Below the pieces are notes generated by a model. It did no database searches. It worked only from the letters and a program-made list of their open reading frames with translations, and was not told the DNA's origin. Below, piece after piece: positions 25,419 to 35,282 of a stretch of DNA of 64,000 bases. Made by a program: the position numbers and the translations under genes. Every line of letters starts with the position of its first letter. Position 1 is the first letter of the stretch. Source of the stretch: an uncultured Alphaproteobacteria bacterium (GTDB lineage Bacteria; Pseudomonadota; Alphaproteobacteria; GCA-2731375); contig CATOSZ010000006.1 of the NCBI GenBank assembly GCA_951812805.1, positions 62,001-126,000 of the forward strand, given 5' to 3'.

Positions 25419-26063
25419 ATGAACGAGATGCGGGAGCTACTGCGCGAGGCGGGCGTCGTCCCGGTGCTGTCCATCGCCGATCCGGCGCGGGCCGTGCCGC
25501 TGGCGGAGGCCTTGCTCGCCGGCGGCTTGCGCCACCTGGAAATCACCTTCCGCACGCCGGCGGCGCTCGACGCGCTTCGCGCCATCGTCGACGCGGTCCC
25601 GGCGGCCCAGGCCGGCGCCGGCACGGTGACGACCGCGGCGCAGGCCGACGCCGCCGGGGCGGCGGGCGCCCGCTTTCTCGTCGGGCCTGGATTTTCGGCG
25701 GACGTCGCGAGGCGAGCGGCCGACCTGGGCCTGCCCTATCTGCCCGGCGTCGCGACGGCGAGCGAGATCATGGCGGCGGGCGCCCATGGCCTCGATTGCC
25801 TGAAGTTCTTTCCGGCCGGGCCCATGGGCGGCATCGCCACCCTGAAGGCCCTGGCCGGCCCGTTCCCCGATGTGGTCTTCTGCCCGACGGGCGGTATCGA
25901 CGGCACGAACGCCGCCGATTACCTCGCACTCTCCAACGTACTCGCCGTCGGCGGCTCCTGGCCGGCCCCCGCCGACCTAGTGGCCGCGGGCGACTTCGAT
26001 GAGATCACCGCCCGCGCGCGGGCGGCGAAGGCTCTAGTGGGAGGTCCATGTGAGCCGCACTAG
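25419..26063 (+). CDS. eda: KDPG/KHG aldolase (Eda type)
   Basis: A 214-residue class I aldolase cleaving 2-keto-3-deoxy-6-phosphogluconate to pyruvate and glyceraldehyde 3-phosphate. The catalytic Glu and an Arg lie in LEITFRTPAA (about 44-53), GAGTVT is near 70, and the Schiff-base Lys is in CLKFFPAGPMGG (about 131). The CPTGGI phosphate loop is near 155. Divergent from the membrane transferase gene and 1.8 kb from a KDG kinase gene, it suggests KDG catabolism feeding the lower Entner-Doudoroff pathway. Confidence 0.92.
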   Translation: MNEMRELLREAGVVPVLSIADPARAVPLAEALLAGGLRHLEITFRTPAALDALRAIVDAVPAAQAGAGTVTTAAQADAAGAAGARFLVGPGFSADVARRAADLGLPYLPGVATASEIMAAGAHGLDCLKFFPAGPMGGIATLKALAGPFPDVVFCPTGGIDGTNAADYLALSNVLAVGGSWPAPADLVAAGDFDEITARARAAKALVGGPCEPH

Positions 26064-26072
26064 GAGCCGACA

Positions 26073-26552
26073 ATGACACTCGACGCGCACGCTCACTGTT
26101 GTTGCTTCGAGCGAGGAGAGCTTCTCGAGCAACCCGATCCTGCCTGGCAGGTCTTTGTTACGCGGGATGGTGGACGCGACGCGGGAACCAAAGACATGGA
26201 ACAAGTGCTCGCCTTCGACCAATGGGATCTCGAGCGCGCCTGCCCGCATGAAATGGGAACTCTTTTGCACCACTTCATCGGTAATATAGCGTTGGTTGCG
26301 CGTCTACGGCACGAACTCAACCGATATAGCGGTTCTTTTCCCTTGATCCTCCAACGAGTGATCCAGAACGGTGTTCATACCGGTGACTGGCTCTCACTCG
26401 AACAAGTTGAAACTCTGGACAAAGAAATCAGGGCGCTCACCAGCGTGTCGGCCCTTGATCCCGAGTTCGAGCCATGGCTCAGACACTTCGAGCTTCAGAT
26501 GCGCGAGCTTGTGGCGGCATCGCGTTCGGTAGGAAAACCAATCGTTTTCTGA
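26073..26552 (+). CDS. Hypothetical protein
   Basis: 159 residues with a good AGGAG ribosome site 9 bp downstream of the aldolase gene. The protein has HAHCCCFERGE near the N terminus and a helical middle and end. G+C content is lower than that of its neighbours, which hints at acquisition. No recognisable domain. Confidence 0.6.
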   Translation: MTLDAHAHCCCFERGELLEQPDPAWQVFVTRDGGRDAGTKDMEQVLAFDQWDLERACPHEMGTLLHHFIGNIALVARLRHELNRYSGSFPLILQRVIQNGVHTGDWLSLEQVETLDKEIRALTSVSALDPEFEPWLRHFELQMRELVAASRSVGKPIVF

Positions 26553-26630
26553 TCCCATTTTCCATCTCAGGCTGAGCGCCGGGGTGGCGAGGCGGGTCAT
26601 AGGCCCATCCTGCCCCCCGGACGCAACAGC

Positions 26631-27608
26631 TCAAGGAATGAAGACCGTCGAGCCCGTGGTCTTGCGGCCTTCGAGGTCCCGGTGGGCCTTGGCCGCGTCT
26701 TTCAGCGGATAGGTCTGGTTGACCTCGATTTTCACCTTGCCGCTGGTCACCATCTTGAACAGGCGGCGGGCCGACAGTTCCAGGTCCGCCCGCGTCGCCG
26801 TGTAGTTGGCGAGCGAGGGCCGCGTCAGGAAAAGCGAGCCCTTGGCGGCCAGGATGCCGGGCGAGATGTCGGCGACCGGACCGGACGCGTTGCCGAAGGA
26901 CACCATCAGCCCGCGCGGCGCCAGGCAGTCGAGGGAGCCGTCCCAGGTCGACTTGCCGATCGAGTCGTAGACCACCGGAACGCCGGCGCCCTTGGTCAGG
27001 CGGCGTACCTCCTTGGTGAAGTCCTTCTTGCTGTAGTCGATCGCGTGGGTATAGCCGTGCGCCTTGGCGAGCTTGCACTTGGCGGCACTGCCGGCGGTGC
27101 CGATGACGGTGGCGCCGATTGCGTCGGCCCACTGACCGGCGATAAGGCCGATACCGCCCGCCGCGGCATGCATCAGGATCGTCTCCCCCTTCTTCACCGG
27201 ATAGGTACGGCAAAGCAGGTATTCGACGGTCATGCCCTTCAGCATCATCGCCGCCGCTTCCTCGTCGGAGATCTTGGCGGGCAGTTTCAACAGCTTGTCG
27301 GCCGGCAGGTTGCGGGCCTCCGAATAGGCACCGAGCGGGCCGCCCGAATAGGCCACCCGGTCGCCCGGCTTGACGTGCTTGACGCCGCGCCCGACGGCCT
27401 CGACCACGCCTGCAGCCTCGACGCCGATCCCGCTCGGCATCGGCAACGGATAGAGGCCGGAGCGATGATAGGTATCGATGTAGTTGAGGCCGATCGCCGT
27501 GTGGCGGACCTGGGCCTCGCCGGCCTTGGGCTTGCCGAGTTCGACGTCTTCCCATTTCAGCACGCCGGCGGCGCCGGGCTTGTGGAAGCGATGTGCCTTG
27601 ACCTTCAT
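26631..27608 (-). CDS. NADPH:quinone oxidoreductase (zinc-free MDR, QOR type)
   Basis: A 325-residue medium-chain reductase. The GLNYIDTYHRSGLYP segment (about 42-56) is diagnostic for quinone oxidoreductases, the nucleotide fold has HAAAGGIG (about 145-152), and no catalytic zinc Cys/His ligands are present. The start MKVKAH is chosen because the open frame upstream belongs to the dienelactone hydrolase region in another frame. It is 47 bp downstream of that gene, so they probably share a transcript. Confidence 0.92.
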   Translation of the reverse strand: MKVKAHRFHKPGAAGVLKWEDVELGKPKAGEAQVRHTAIGLNYIDTYHRSGLYPLPMPSGIGVEAAGVVEAVGRGVKHVKPGDRVAYSGGPLGAYSEARNLPADKLLKLPAKISDEEAAAMMLKGMTVEYLLCRTYPVKKGETILMHAAAGGIGLIAGQWADAIGATVIGTAGSAAKCKLAKAHGYTHAIDYSKKDFTKEVRRLTKGAGVPVVYDSIGKSTWDGSLDCLAPRGLMVSFGNASGPVADISPGILAAKGSLFLTRPSLANYTATRADLELSARRLFKMVTSGKVKIEVNQTYPLKDAAKAHRDLEGRKTTGSTVFIP

Positions 27609-27655
27609 GGTGTGAAACTCCCCGTTTCTTTTGTCTTGTGTTTTGTCGGTGCGGC

Positions 27656-28354
27656 TCAGCCGAGATGGGCGGCGAACAGCTCCAGGGTGCGGCCGTTGGC
27701 GAGATTTGCCGCCGCTTCGTCGTAATGCTCCCCGCCCATGCGGCAGAAGGCGTGGTCCTGTTCCGCGTAGGTGTGGATCGTCACCTTGTCGTTGCCACCG
27801 AGGCCCGCGGCGATTTCCGCCTGCGCCTCGGGCGGGACGAAGCCGTCCTTGGCCGCGACGTGCAGCATGACGGCGCCGGAAATACCGGCCGCCTCGGCCA
27901 GGTGGCCCTGGATGCCGACGCCGTAATAGCCGACGGAGGCGGCGGCATCGGTGCGGCAGCCGGTGAGATAGGCGAGCAGGCCGCCCAGGCAATAGCCGGT
28001 CGCGCCGATCTTGCCGTTGCAGCCCGGCTGCGCGCGCAGCGCCGCCATGGTCGCCTGGATATCCTCGATGCCCTTGTCGACGGAGAAACCCTGATAGAGC
28101 TCGAAAGCCCGCTTCCAGTCGGCTTCCGTCTTGTCGGTCAGCTGGATGCCCGGCTCCTGCCGCCAGAACAGGTCGGGCGAAAGGGCGATATAGCCGGCCG
28201 CCGCGAACTCGTCCGTGATCTCGCGCATCACGTCGTTGACCCCGAAGATCTCCTGGATGACGACGACGCCGGCGCCGTTGCTGGTCTCCGGCACCGCCAG
28301 ATAGCCGCCGAAATCGCCGTCGGCGCCCTTGATCGTAATGTCCTGTCCGGCCAT
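27656..28354 (-). CDS. Dienelactone hydrolase family protein
   Basis: A 232-residue alpha/beta hydrolase. The family catalytic triad is visible: Cys in GYCLGGLLAY (about 118-127), Asp in AAKDGFVPP (about 168) and His in EQDHAFCR (about 200), plus the conserved Glu in VIQEIFG (about 36) that activates the Cys in true dienelactone hydrolases. A GGGAG ribosome site supports the start. No chlorocatechol genes are nearby, so the natural substrate is open. Confidence 0.92.
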   Translation of the reverse strand: MAGQDITIKGADGDFGGYLAVPETSNGAGVVVIQEIFGVNDVMREITDEFAAAGYIALSPDLFWRQEPGIQLTDKTEADWKRAFELYQGFSVDKGIEDIQATMAALRAQPGCNGKIGATGYCLGGLLAYLTGCRTDAAASVGYYGVGIQGHLAEAAGISGAVMLHVAAKDGFVPPEAQAEIAAGLGGNDKVTIHTYAEQDHAFCRMGGEHYDEAAANLANGRTLELFAAHLG

Positions 28355-28430
28355 GTCTCGCTCCCCCGTCCCGGCCGCGTTCCCCGCGCGGCGAATGGCG
28401 AGGGACTGTAGACCGGCGGCCGGCGGGTTG

Positions 28431-30230
28431 TCACCTCGGCAAGCCCGCCTCGACCAGATAGGCCGCCAGTTGTTCGCGGTGTGCGGGATCACGGAACGGA
28501 TAGGGCCGGACAAAATCGTCGGTGGTCAGGGTCGGGTTCTCGGCCATGACGTCTGCGATGACCGCCCTGGCCTCGTCGCGACGATCCGCGGCGGTGAGGG
28601 CGGCGGCGAGCAGCGCGTCGTCGCGCTTTTGCTGCACTTCGAAGCTTCGGTACTTCTCCAGCGCGGCGACGGCATCCTCGATCCGCTCGTCCATCAGCGA
28701 CGACAGCCCGAGCATGATCAGGATCACCGGGTAGGGATAGGGATGCAGCTTCAGGGCCTGGATCGTCTCGCCGCGCGCTTCGCCGAAGCGGCCGACCGCG
28801 CACAGGATGCGGGCATGGATCGTGCGGATCGACGACGTGCCCTCCAGAAGCGCGATCGCCTGCGCCGCGTCCTTCAGCCCACCGTCGTAGTCGCCGGTGG
28901 CGAGCCGGACGTAGGCGCGGGAAAAGTGGCCATACGGCGTGCCGGACGGTCCCAGTTCGAACAATCGTTCCGCCAAGGCGAGCGCCGTGTCGAGCGCGCC
29001 GTCTTCGCTGGTCCAGCTGTTCAAATGGCGCACGGTCCGTACCGCCGATGCCATCAACAGGGCGATGGGGCTGTCCGGTTCCAATTCCATCGCGCGATCG
29101 CTCACTTGCTGGCACTTCAGCAAGGAGATGGGATCGAAACGACCGAGATAGATGAGCGACTGGCGAATCAGCCGGCGGACTTCGGGATCCTGGGCGCTCT
29201 CCTCGCGAGCATGTCGACCATGTCCGGCCGAGATCGACGCGTCGATTTCCACAGCTATGGCCTCGCACAACGCGTCCTGTACCGCGAAGAGGTCGTCCGT
29301 CGCCCGGTCGTAGCGGTCGGCCCACAGGTGCTCGTCGGTGTGCGCTTCGATCAGCTGGGCATTGATTCGCATGCGCGGGCCCATCACCTGCACGCTGCCT
29401 TCGATCAGGTAGCGGACGTCGAGCCGTTCCGCCGCCGCACGGGCGTTGAGCGCCTGCCCCTTCAGCTCGAAGCTCGAGTTGCGCGAGGCCACGGTGAGCC
29501 GCGAATCGCGCGACAGGTCGGTGATCAGGCTTTCGGTCAGCCCATCGCAGAAGTAGTCGAAGTCGGGATCCCGGCTCATGTTCTGGAACGGCAGGACGGC
29601 GAGGCTCGGCACCTCGATGGCGGCGAGAAGCGCGGCAAGCGGTGGCTCGGCCGAGGCGGCGGGCGGTGCGGACGCGGCCGGCGCGCCACCCACCATCGAC
29701 CAGCGCCAGACCTGCAACGGCCGGGTGATGTTCTTCACCTCGTGGCGGCCGCCGTCCTCAAAGGTGACGTCGAGCTTGCCGGCGACCTGTTCGTGCACGG
29801 CGCCGGAAATGGCGATGCCGCCGGCCTCGGTCAGGCCTTCCAGCCGGGCGGCGAGGTTGACGCCGTCGCCCAGGATATCGTCGCCGTCGATGACGATGTC
29901 GCCGACGTTGATGCCGATGCGGTAGCGGATCATCTCCCCGGCCGTGCGCCCAGCCTCCCGCGCGGCCATCGCGCGCTGCACCGCGACCGCGCATTCGACG
30001 GCGTCGACGGCGCTGGCGAACTCGACCAGCATACCGTCGCCCGAGGTCTTGACGATCCGCCCGGCGAAGCGCGCGACGGTCGGATCGATCAGCTGTTCGC
30101 GGTGCTCGCGCTGGCGGGCGATGGTGCCGGCCTCGTCGGCTTCCATCAGCCGTGAGTAGCCGACCATGTCGGCGGCCAACACGGCGGCCAGCCTGCGTTC
30201 GACGCGTTTGTCCGACACGTTTTCGTCCAC
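28431..30230 (-). CDS. Class III adenylate/guanylate cyclase with TolB-like and TPR regions
   Basis: 599 residues. The N-terminal class III cyclase domain has the first metal Asp in LAADMVGYSR (about 18-27), the second in KTSGDGMLVEF (about 61-71) and NVGDIVIDGDDILGDGVN near 108-125. A linker follows, then a TolB-like module beginning VLPFQNMSRD (about 213) and TPR-like helices to the C terminus. No TM helix is evident. The same architecture recurs at 56231-58135. Predicted to make cAMP or cGMP under control of its C-terminal repeats. Confidence 0.88.
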   Translation of the reverse strand: MDENVSDKRVERRLAAVLAADMVGYSRLMEADEAGTIARQREHREQLIDPTVARFAGRIVKTSGDGMLVEFASAVDAVECAVAVQRAMAAREAGRTAGEMIRYRIGINVGDIVIDGDDILGDGVNLAARLEGLTEAGGIAISGAVHEQVAGKLDVTFEDGGRHEVKNITRPLQVWRWSMVGGAPAASAPPAASAEPPLAALLAAIEVPSLAVLPFQNMSRDPDFDYFCDGLTESLITDLSRDSRLTVASRNSSFELKGQALNARAAAERLDVRYLIEGSVQVMGPRMRINAQLIEAHTDEHLWADRYDRATDDLFAVQDALCEAIAVEIDASISAGHGRHAREESAQDPEVRRLIRQSLIYLGRFDPISLLKCQQVSDRAMELEPDSPIALLMASAVRTVRHLNSWTSEDGALDTALALAERLFELGPSGTPYGHFSRAYVRLATGDYDGGLKDAAQAIALLEGTSSIRTIHARILCAVGRFGEARGETIQALKLHPYPYPVILIMLGLSSLMDERIEDAVAALEKYRSFEVQQKRDDALLAAALTAADRRDEARAVIADVMAENPTLTTDDFVRPYPFRDPAHREQLAAYLVEAGLPR

Positions 30231-30292
30231 CCCGAGCCATCCTTGGCGCGGCCGACTCTATGAACGGCCCCGAATGTTGTCCAGGGCCGGGC

Positions 30293-32266
30293 TCAACTGT
30301 CGGGATGGAAGAAGTCGTAGATCCGCTGCGCCACCGTGGCGCTGACGCCCGGCACCGTCTCCAGGTCCGAGGCCGCGGCCGCGGCGATGGCGCGGGCGGA
30401 GCCGAACTGGTTCAACAGCGCCCGCTTGCGACGGGGGCCGATGCCCGGGATCTCGTCGAGCGGTGAGCGGGTCATCGCCTTCGCCCGTTTGGCTCGGTGT
30501 GTGCCGATGGCGAAGCGATGCGCTTCGTCGCGCAGGCGTTGGAGGTAGTAGAGCACGGGGCTGCGAATTTCCGGCAGCAGGGGCGAGCGGCCGCGGAGAT
30601 AAATCCGCTCGCGCCCGGCGTTACGCTCCTCCCCCTTGGCGATGGCGGCGAGCGGGATCTCCTCCAGGCCGAGTTCGGCCATGGCATCCTCCGCCGCCTG
30701 CAAATGGCCGGGCCCGCCGTCGATCAGCACCAGGTCCGGCCGCTCGCCGGAAATCCGCTTGGACTCGGCCGCCTCGCCGTCTGCGTCGTCGCCGTCCTCC
30801 GCCTTCAGCAGGTGGGCGAAGCGGCGGCTTAGCACCTCGCGCATCATCGCGTAATCGTCGCCCGGCGTAAGGGCGCGGTCCTTGATGGTGAACTTGCGGT
30901 AGGAGGACTTCATGAAACCGTCCGGGCCGGCGACGACCATGCCACCGACCGCGTTCGACCCCTGGACGTGGGAGTTATCGTAGACCTCGATGCGGGCCGG
31001 CGGGGCCTCCAAGGCCAGCAGGTCGGCCAGCCCCTCCAGCACCCGTCGTTGCGAGGCGCTTTCCGAAAGGCGGCGGGCCAGCGCGTCGCGGGCGTTGACC
31101 TGGGCGGCGGTCACCAGTTCCCGCTTGGCGCCGCGGCGCGGCACATGCACCCGGACCTTGCGGCCGGCCCGCACCGCCAGCGCCTCGGCCAGCAGTTCGA
31201 GGCCGGCGATGTCGCGGTCCAGCAGCACCTCGCGCGGCGGCGGCTTGTCCTCGTAGAACTGGCCGAGGAAGGCCTGCAGGACCTCGCCCGCCTCCTGCTC
31301 GCGGGCGTGGCTCGGGAAGTAGGCCCGGTTGCCCCAGTTCTGGCCGGCGCGGAAGAAGAACACCTGGATGCAGGTCTGGCCGCCCTCGCTCGCCACGGCG
31401 ACGACGTCGGCCTCGTCGACGGCGCCGACGTTGATGCCCTGGTGCGACTGGATATGCGCCAGCGCCCGCAGGCGGTCGCGCAGCGCCGCCGCGCGCTCGA
31501 ACTCCAAGGCCTCGCTCGCCTCCGCCATGCGGTCGGAGAGCGCGGCCTGCACCTCGCGGCTGCGCCCGGCGAGGAAGTCGCGCGTCTCCGTCACCAGGCG
31601 GTCGTACTCCTCCCGCCCGACGCGGCCGACGCAGGGCCCGACGCAGCGCTTGATCTGGTACTGCAGACAGGGCCGGGTCCGGTTGTCGAAGATACTGTCG
31701 GAGCAGGAACGCAGCGGAAACGCCTTCTGCAAGGTGTTGAGCGTGTTGTTCACCGCGCCGGCCGAGGCGAAGGGGCCGAAATACTCGCCCCGCCGCTTGC
31801 GCGCGCCGCGATGCTTGGTAATGCGCGCCCACTCGTGGTCGCCGGTGATCAGGATATAGGGGAACGACTTGTCGTCGCGCAGCAGGACGTTGTAGCGCGG
31901 CCGGTGCCGCTTGATCAGGTTGCTCTCCAGCAGCAGCGCCTCGACCTCGGTGTGGGTGGTGATCACCTCGACCGCGCGGGTCAGGCTGATCATCTTCAAG
32001 ATCCGGGTCGAGATTCCCGCCGGGTTGGCGTAGTTGGCGAGGCGCCGCTTCAGGCTCTTGGCCTTGCCGACATAGAGCACCTCGCCGCCCTCATCCAGCA
32101 TGCGGTAGACGCCGGGCGCCCCGCTCATGGTGCGGAGTGCGGCGCGGATGGTCGCGCGCCCGGCGTCGAGCGCGGCCATGGCGCCGGCTTCGGGTGCCGC
32201 CGGCGTCGGCGCCGCGTCCGCCGGCAGGTTGCCGGGCGCCGCTTCGGGCTTGTCCGCTTTGCTCAT
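30293..32266 (-). CDS. uvrC: Excinuclease ABC subunit C
   Basis: A 657-residue nuclease of nucleotide excision repair, working with UvrA/UvrB to cut both sides of a lesion. An N-terminal extension of about 45 residues precedes the GIY-YIG domain (APGVYRML, LYVGKAKSLK). A Cys cluster CLQYQIKRCVGPC, the UVR motif, the RNase H-like C-terminal nuclease domain (EVYDNSHVQGS, LVLIDGGPGHL) and tandem helix-hairpin-helix motifs (IPGIGPRRK, VPGVSATVAQ) follow. An alternative ATG lies 9 bp further upstream. Confidence 0.96.
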   Translation of the reverse strand: MSKADKPEAAPGNLPADAAPTPAAPEAGAMAALDAGRATIRAALRTMSGAPGVYRMLDEGGEVLYVGKAKSLKRRLANYANPAGISTRILKMISLTRAVEVITTHTEVEALLLESNLIKRHRPRYNVLLRDDKSFPYILITGDHEWARITKHRGARKRRGEYFGPFASAGAVNNTLNTLQKAFPLRSCSDSIFDNRTRPCLQYQIKRCVGPCVGRVGREEYDRLVTETRDFLAGRSREVQAALSDRMAEASEALEFERAAALRDRLRALAHIQSHQGINVGAVDEADVVAVASEGGQTCIQVFFFRAGQNWGNRAYFPSHAREQEAGEVLQAFLGQFYEDKPPPREVLLDRDIAGLELLAEALAVRAGRKVRVHVPRRGAKRELVTAAQVNARDALARRLSESASQRRVLEGLADLLALEAPPARIEVYDNSHVQGSNAVGGMVVAGPDGFMKSSYRKFTIKDRALTPGDDYAMMREVLSRRFAHLLKAEDGDDADGEAAESKRISGERPDLVLIDGGPGHLQAAEDAMAELGLEEIPLAAIAKGEERNAGRERIYLRGRSPLLPEIRSPVLYYLQRLRDEAHRFAIGTHRAKRAKAMTRSPLDEIPGIGPRRKRALLNQFGSARAIAAAAASDLETVPGVSATVAQRIYDFFHPDS

Positions 32267-32275
32267 GCCCCGCAT

Positions 32276-32825
32276 TTTGGCGCCCTGGGTCTCGCCGTCA
32301 ACGGGTGCGGCCGAGACTATCCACGCCGGCTGTGGAAAACTCTCTGGGCAAGTCCGCCCGCGGCGGGAATGCGAGGCGGTTTTCCGCCGATTTCTAAAAA
32401 TTGCTCAAATTCTAGGCATTTCGGCAAGCCTTTGATTTTTAACTATGATTTCGCCGGGGGTGGCAGTTTGCTTGGGGCAAATCGGCTAAACGACCGCAAT
32501 TGTTACGAAATCGTGAACCGCGCGCCGCCCTGTGCATAGAGTGCCAGTCCGCAGGGGTCACGCTGGCAGTGAAAGCCGAAGTCAAGGGTGCTAAAGAATC
32601 ACGAAGACTGTCGCTCCCGGGTCCGAGTTCTTGGCGCTGTGCAAGTCGAGGCGAGGGGGACCTTGTCTATACACGAGGGCTTGTTCCGACCCGCGGCGGC
32701 GCCATCGGGTCGCTTTCGCCGAGCGGTCGGCAAGGACTGCCGGGCCGTAGCGGTCGTCGTCCTGGATTTCGACGGAGAATCCGGCCCGGCGGATCTGGCA
32801 CGAAGCTTGCGATGCGATAGGCGCC
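32276..32825. other. 550-bp gene-free interval between uvrC and a hypothetical gene
   Basis: The part at 32380-32530 is markedly A+T-richer than the flanks, with runs such as TTTCTAAAAATTG, and probably carries the divergent promoters. Short open frames across 32588-32820 have no ribosome site and no protein-like composition, so I do not call a gene. Confidence 0.4.
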
Positions 32826-33602
32826 ATGGATCTCGCCAGCACCGCCGTTCGCCCCCTCAACAACCCGGACTTCATGCCCACCGGGAACGAAGCCTCGAGC
32901 ACAGCGGCCGAGGCGCCGCCCGACGGGGCCGAGTTCTGGGGCGAGGACGGGATGACCTTCGCGGACTTCCTCGACATCATCAATCCGCTGCACCATCTGC
33001 CGATCATCGGCTCGATCTACCGGGCGATCACCGGTGACGAAATCTCGCCCGCCGCCCGGATCGCCGGCGGGGCGCTGTTCGGCGGTCCGCTCGGCCTCGC
33101 CGGCGCCGTCGTCAACGCCGCGATCGACGAGACGACGGGCAAGGACCTGGGGGAACATGCGGTGGCGCTGTTCACCGACGACGCGGAAGACGCCGGCACC
33201 ACCGCGCCCGCGGCCGCGGCCGCCGCAGCCACGATGCCGGATCCAGCGATCGCCGCCGTTGTGACGACGGCAACACCACCACCGCCGGCCCCGCCCCCCG
33301 TGATCACTCAAGCCCGCCGCATGCCGATTCCAGCCGCCACGGCCACAGTCCCCGCCGCGAGTGCAGCGCCGCGGCTCAGCCCCGCCGCCTTCGACCTGTT
33401 GATCCGCGAGTTCAACGGTCCGGCCGTGGCTCCCGCCGTCGCCCCGGCATTGCGCCCGCCGGCCCTGGCCGAGCGTCACCCCCTGCCCGAGGTTCGCGGC
33501 GCCGAGGCGGAGGAGCGCCGCCGCATCCAGCTCGAGCTGCACCGCCTGCTGGCCGAACGCCACACCGCGCCCGCCGCCCGCGAGCTGGCGCCGGCGCCAT
33601 GA
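32826..33602 (+). CDS. Alphaproteobacterial hypothetical protein with glycine-rich hydrophobic segment
   Basis: 258 residues. A conserved N-terminal part EFWGEDGMTFADFLDIINPL (about 35-54) and ITGDEISPAARIAGGALFGG (about 65-84) with a possible membrane-inserting stretch recur in other alphaproteobacterial orphans. The C-terminal half is Ala/Pro-rich and low-complexity, ending in a charged helix. Function unknown. It converges on the TRAP protein gene with a terminator between. Confidence 0.65.
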   Translation: MDLASTAVRPLNNPDFMPTGNEASSTAAEAPPDGAEFWGEDGMTFADFLDIINPLHHLPIIGSIYRAITGDEISPAARIAGGALFGGPLGLAGAVVNAAIDETTGKDLGEHAVALFTDDAEDAGTTAPAAAAAAATMPDPAIAAVVTTATPPPPAPPPVITQARRMPIPAATATVPAASAAPRLSPAAFDLLIREFNGPAVAPAVAPALRPPALAERHPLPEVRGAEAEERRRIQLELHRLLAERHTAPAARELAPAP

Positions 33603-33634
33603 AAAAGGGCGGGGGCCTCGTCGGCGCCCCGCCC
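33602..33634 (-). terminator. Rho-independent terminator of the TRAP protein gene
   Basis: GGGCGGGG-GCC and GGC-GCCCCGCCC (33607-33634) form an 11-bp stem with one bulge around TCGTC. Read leftward, the stem is followed by TTTTT (33602-33606). It lies about 40 bp beyond the stop codon at 33673. Confidence 0.75.
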
Positions 33635-33672
33635 CTCTCCGCCCGCCGTCCGGCGGGCCGGTCTATCGTCGG

Positions 33673-34863
33673 CTACTTCTTCTTTTTCTTCTTGCGGACA
33701 TACTTCTCATAGCGGCTGAACCACGGCTTCATCGCCGCGCAGTCGGTGCTTTCCAGCCCGTCCGAGCCGATCGGGTGCGCGTCGACCGCCGCCTTCGCCT
33801 CCATGACGAACTTGTCGGCCCACTGGTCGGCCTCGGCCGGCGTCTTCGACTTGATCCAGTCGGTGGTCGCGGTGCCGAGCTTGTTCGCCAGCACGGCCTG
33901 CTGGGCGGCCGGCAGCACATAGATGCCCGGCTTGCCCGGATCCTCGGTGCCGTAGAGGTCGAGCACCCGCTTGTCGTTGCACCAGTTCAGCTTCTTCTGC
34001 AGCGGGATGATCTCCTCGCTCATCCACTTGATGAAGCGGGCCCGCGTCTTGGCGTTGAGCCGGCCGAGCCACTTCTGGCTGGCGCCGATCCAATAATAGT
34101 CACCGACCACGCCGTTGATGCCGGCGACGGTGAAGTAGGGCGCCTGGTTCTTCACCACGTTGAAGCCGCCGAGGCTGGTCAGCAGGCCGTCGATCACCTT
34201 GGTCTCGAGCGCCGGCGGCACGTCGCCGAAGGCCATGGTCACCGGATTGGCGTTCCAGCGCTCCAGCGCGGCGTTCTCGGCCGGACCCATTGAACGGATC
34301 TTCTTGCCCTTGAAATCGTCGAGGATCCGCTCGCGCCCGCCGAAGCCCATGTACATGGAGAGATGCGCGGCGCCGACCAGTTCGACCCCGTGCACGTCCA
34401 TCATGCGCTTCTTCAGGAACTTGTAGGTCTCGAAACTCTCCAGCTGGTTCATCGCGCCCGGCGTGGTCAGCAGCATCGGGCCGTTGACGACGCTCATGTA
34501 GGGCTCGATCTGCGCCGACTTGCCGAACTGGCCCCAGGTCATCTCGAGGTTGCCGTCGGTCATCGCCTCGACCGCCTCGGGGATGTTGTAGAGCGAGCCC
34601 GCGTAAAAGATCCTGAGCTTGGAACCCGGGAAGACCTTGGCGATGGTCTCCTTCATGTATTCCATGGTGATGCCGGCGGGATGCGGCGGGCCCACCAGGT
34701 CGGAAGCAAGGCGAATGTTGAGCGCCTGCAAATCCTCGGCACTCACCGGCGCCGCGAACGCCAGCCCGGCGCCGAGCAACGCCGCCCCGAGCCCCCGCCC
34801 GAGCCCGCCTGCACGGCGAAGTGCCCGTGCCGGTCGTCTTCCGTTTGGATATCGAATTGCCAT
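33673..34863 (-). CDS. TRAP transporter substrate-binding protein (DctP family)
   Basis: A 396-residue periplasmic binding protein. A signal peptide of about 38 residues ends near APVSAE. The mature protein has the DctP core, including GKKIRSMGPAENAALE (about 185-200) with the conserved Arg that binds a carboxylate and the following DVPPALETKVIDG segment. The start is chosen for GGAGGAG upstream. It ends in six Lys. No DctQ/DctM membrane genes are adjacent, so it is an orphan binding protein or serves a remote transporter. Confidence 0.9.
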   Translation of the reverse strand: MAIRYPNGRRPARALRRAGGLGRGLGAALLGAGLAFAAPVSAEDLQALNIRLASDLVGPPHPAGITMEYMKETIAKVFPGSKLRIFYAGSLYNIPEAVEAMTDGNLEMTWGQFGKSAQIEPYMSVVNGPMLLTTPGAMNQLESFETYKFLKKRMMDVHGVELVGAAHLSMYMGFGGRERILDDFKGKKIRSMGPAENAALERWNANPVTMAFGDVPPALETKVIDGLLTSLGGFNVVKNQAPYFTVAGINGVVGDYYWIGASQKWLGRLNAKTRARFIKWMSEEIIPLQKKLNWCNDKRVLDLYGTEDPGKPGIYVLPAAQQAVLANKLGTATTDWIKSKTPAEADQWADKFVMEAKAAVDAHPIGSDGLESTDCAAMKPWFSRYEKYVRKKKKKK

Positions 34864-35050
34864 AAAGCTGTCTCCTCCCATCGGCCGGCTCTCCCGAGGG
34901 CCCGGGCGACGAGGTCGCCGCCCCGGCCGATTGCGCCCTCTCGGCCCGAATTAAAGGCGATTGCCACCACCCCGGTCAATCGATGTTGCGGCTCTGCGAC
35001 GATTCCCCATCGACAAGCCCCAAGCGCTCTGCTATATCGCCGCCCCTGGA

Positions 35051-35226
<176 letters not shown>

Positions 35227-35240
<14 letters not shown>

Positions 35241-35278
35241 CTGTGCTGTCCCCCGAATTCCTGTGTCCCCCGAATTCC
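35227..35278. repeat. Short tandem repeats containing CCCCCGAATTCC
   Basis: TGTCCCCCGAATTCC occurs three times, starting at 35227, 35247 and 35264 (spacings 20 and 17 bp; the last copy ends CCC). The first lies at the edge of repeat A. A single related copy closes repeat B. Confidence 0.7.
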
Positions 35279-35282
35279 CGGG

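Noticed and set aside
32588-33037. 149-codon frame overlapping the start of the hypothetical gene at 32826
   Set aside because: Its product is Arg/His/Pro-rich and runs out of frame with the well-supported gene at 32826-33602.
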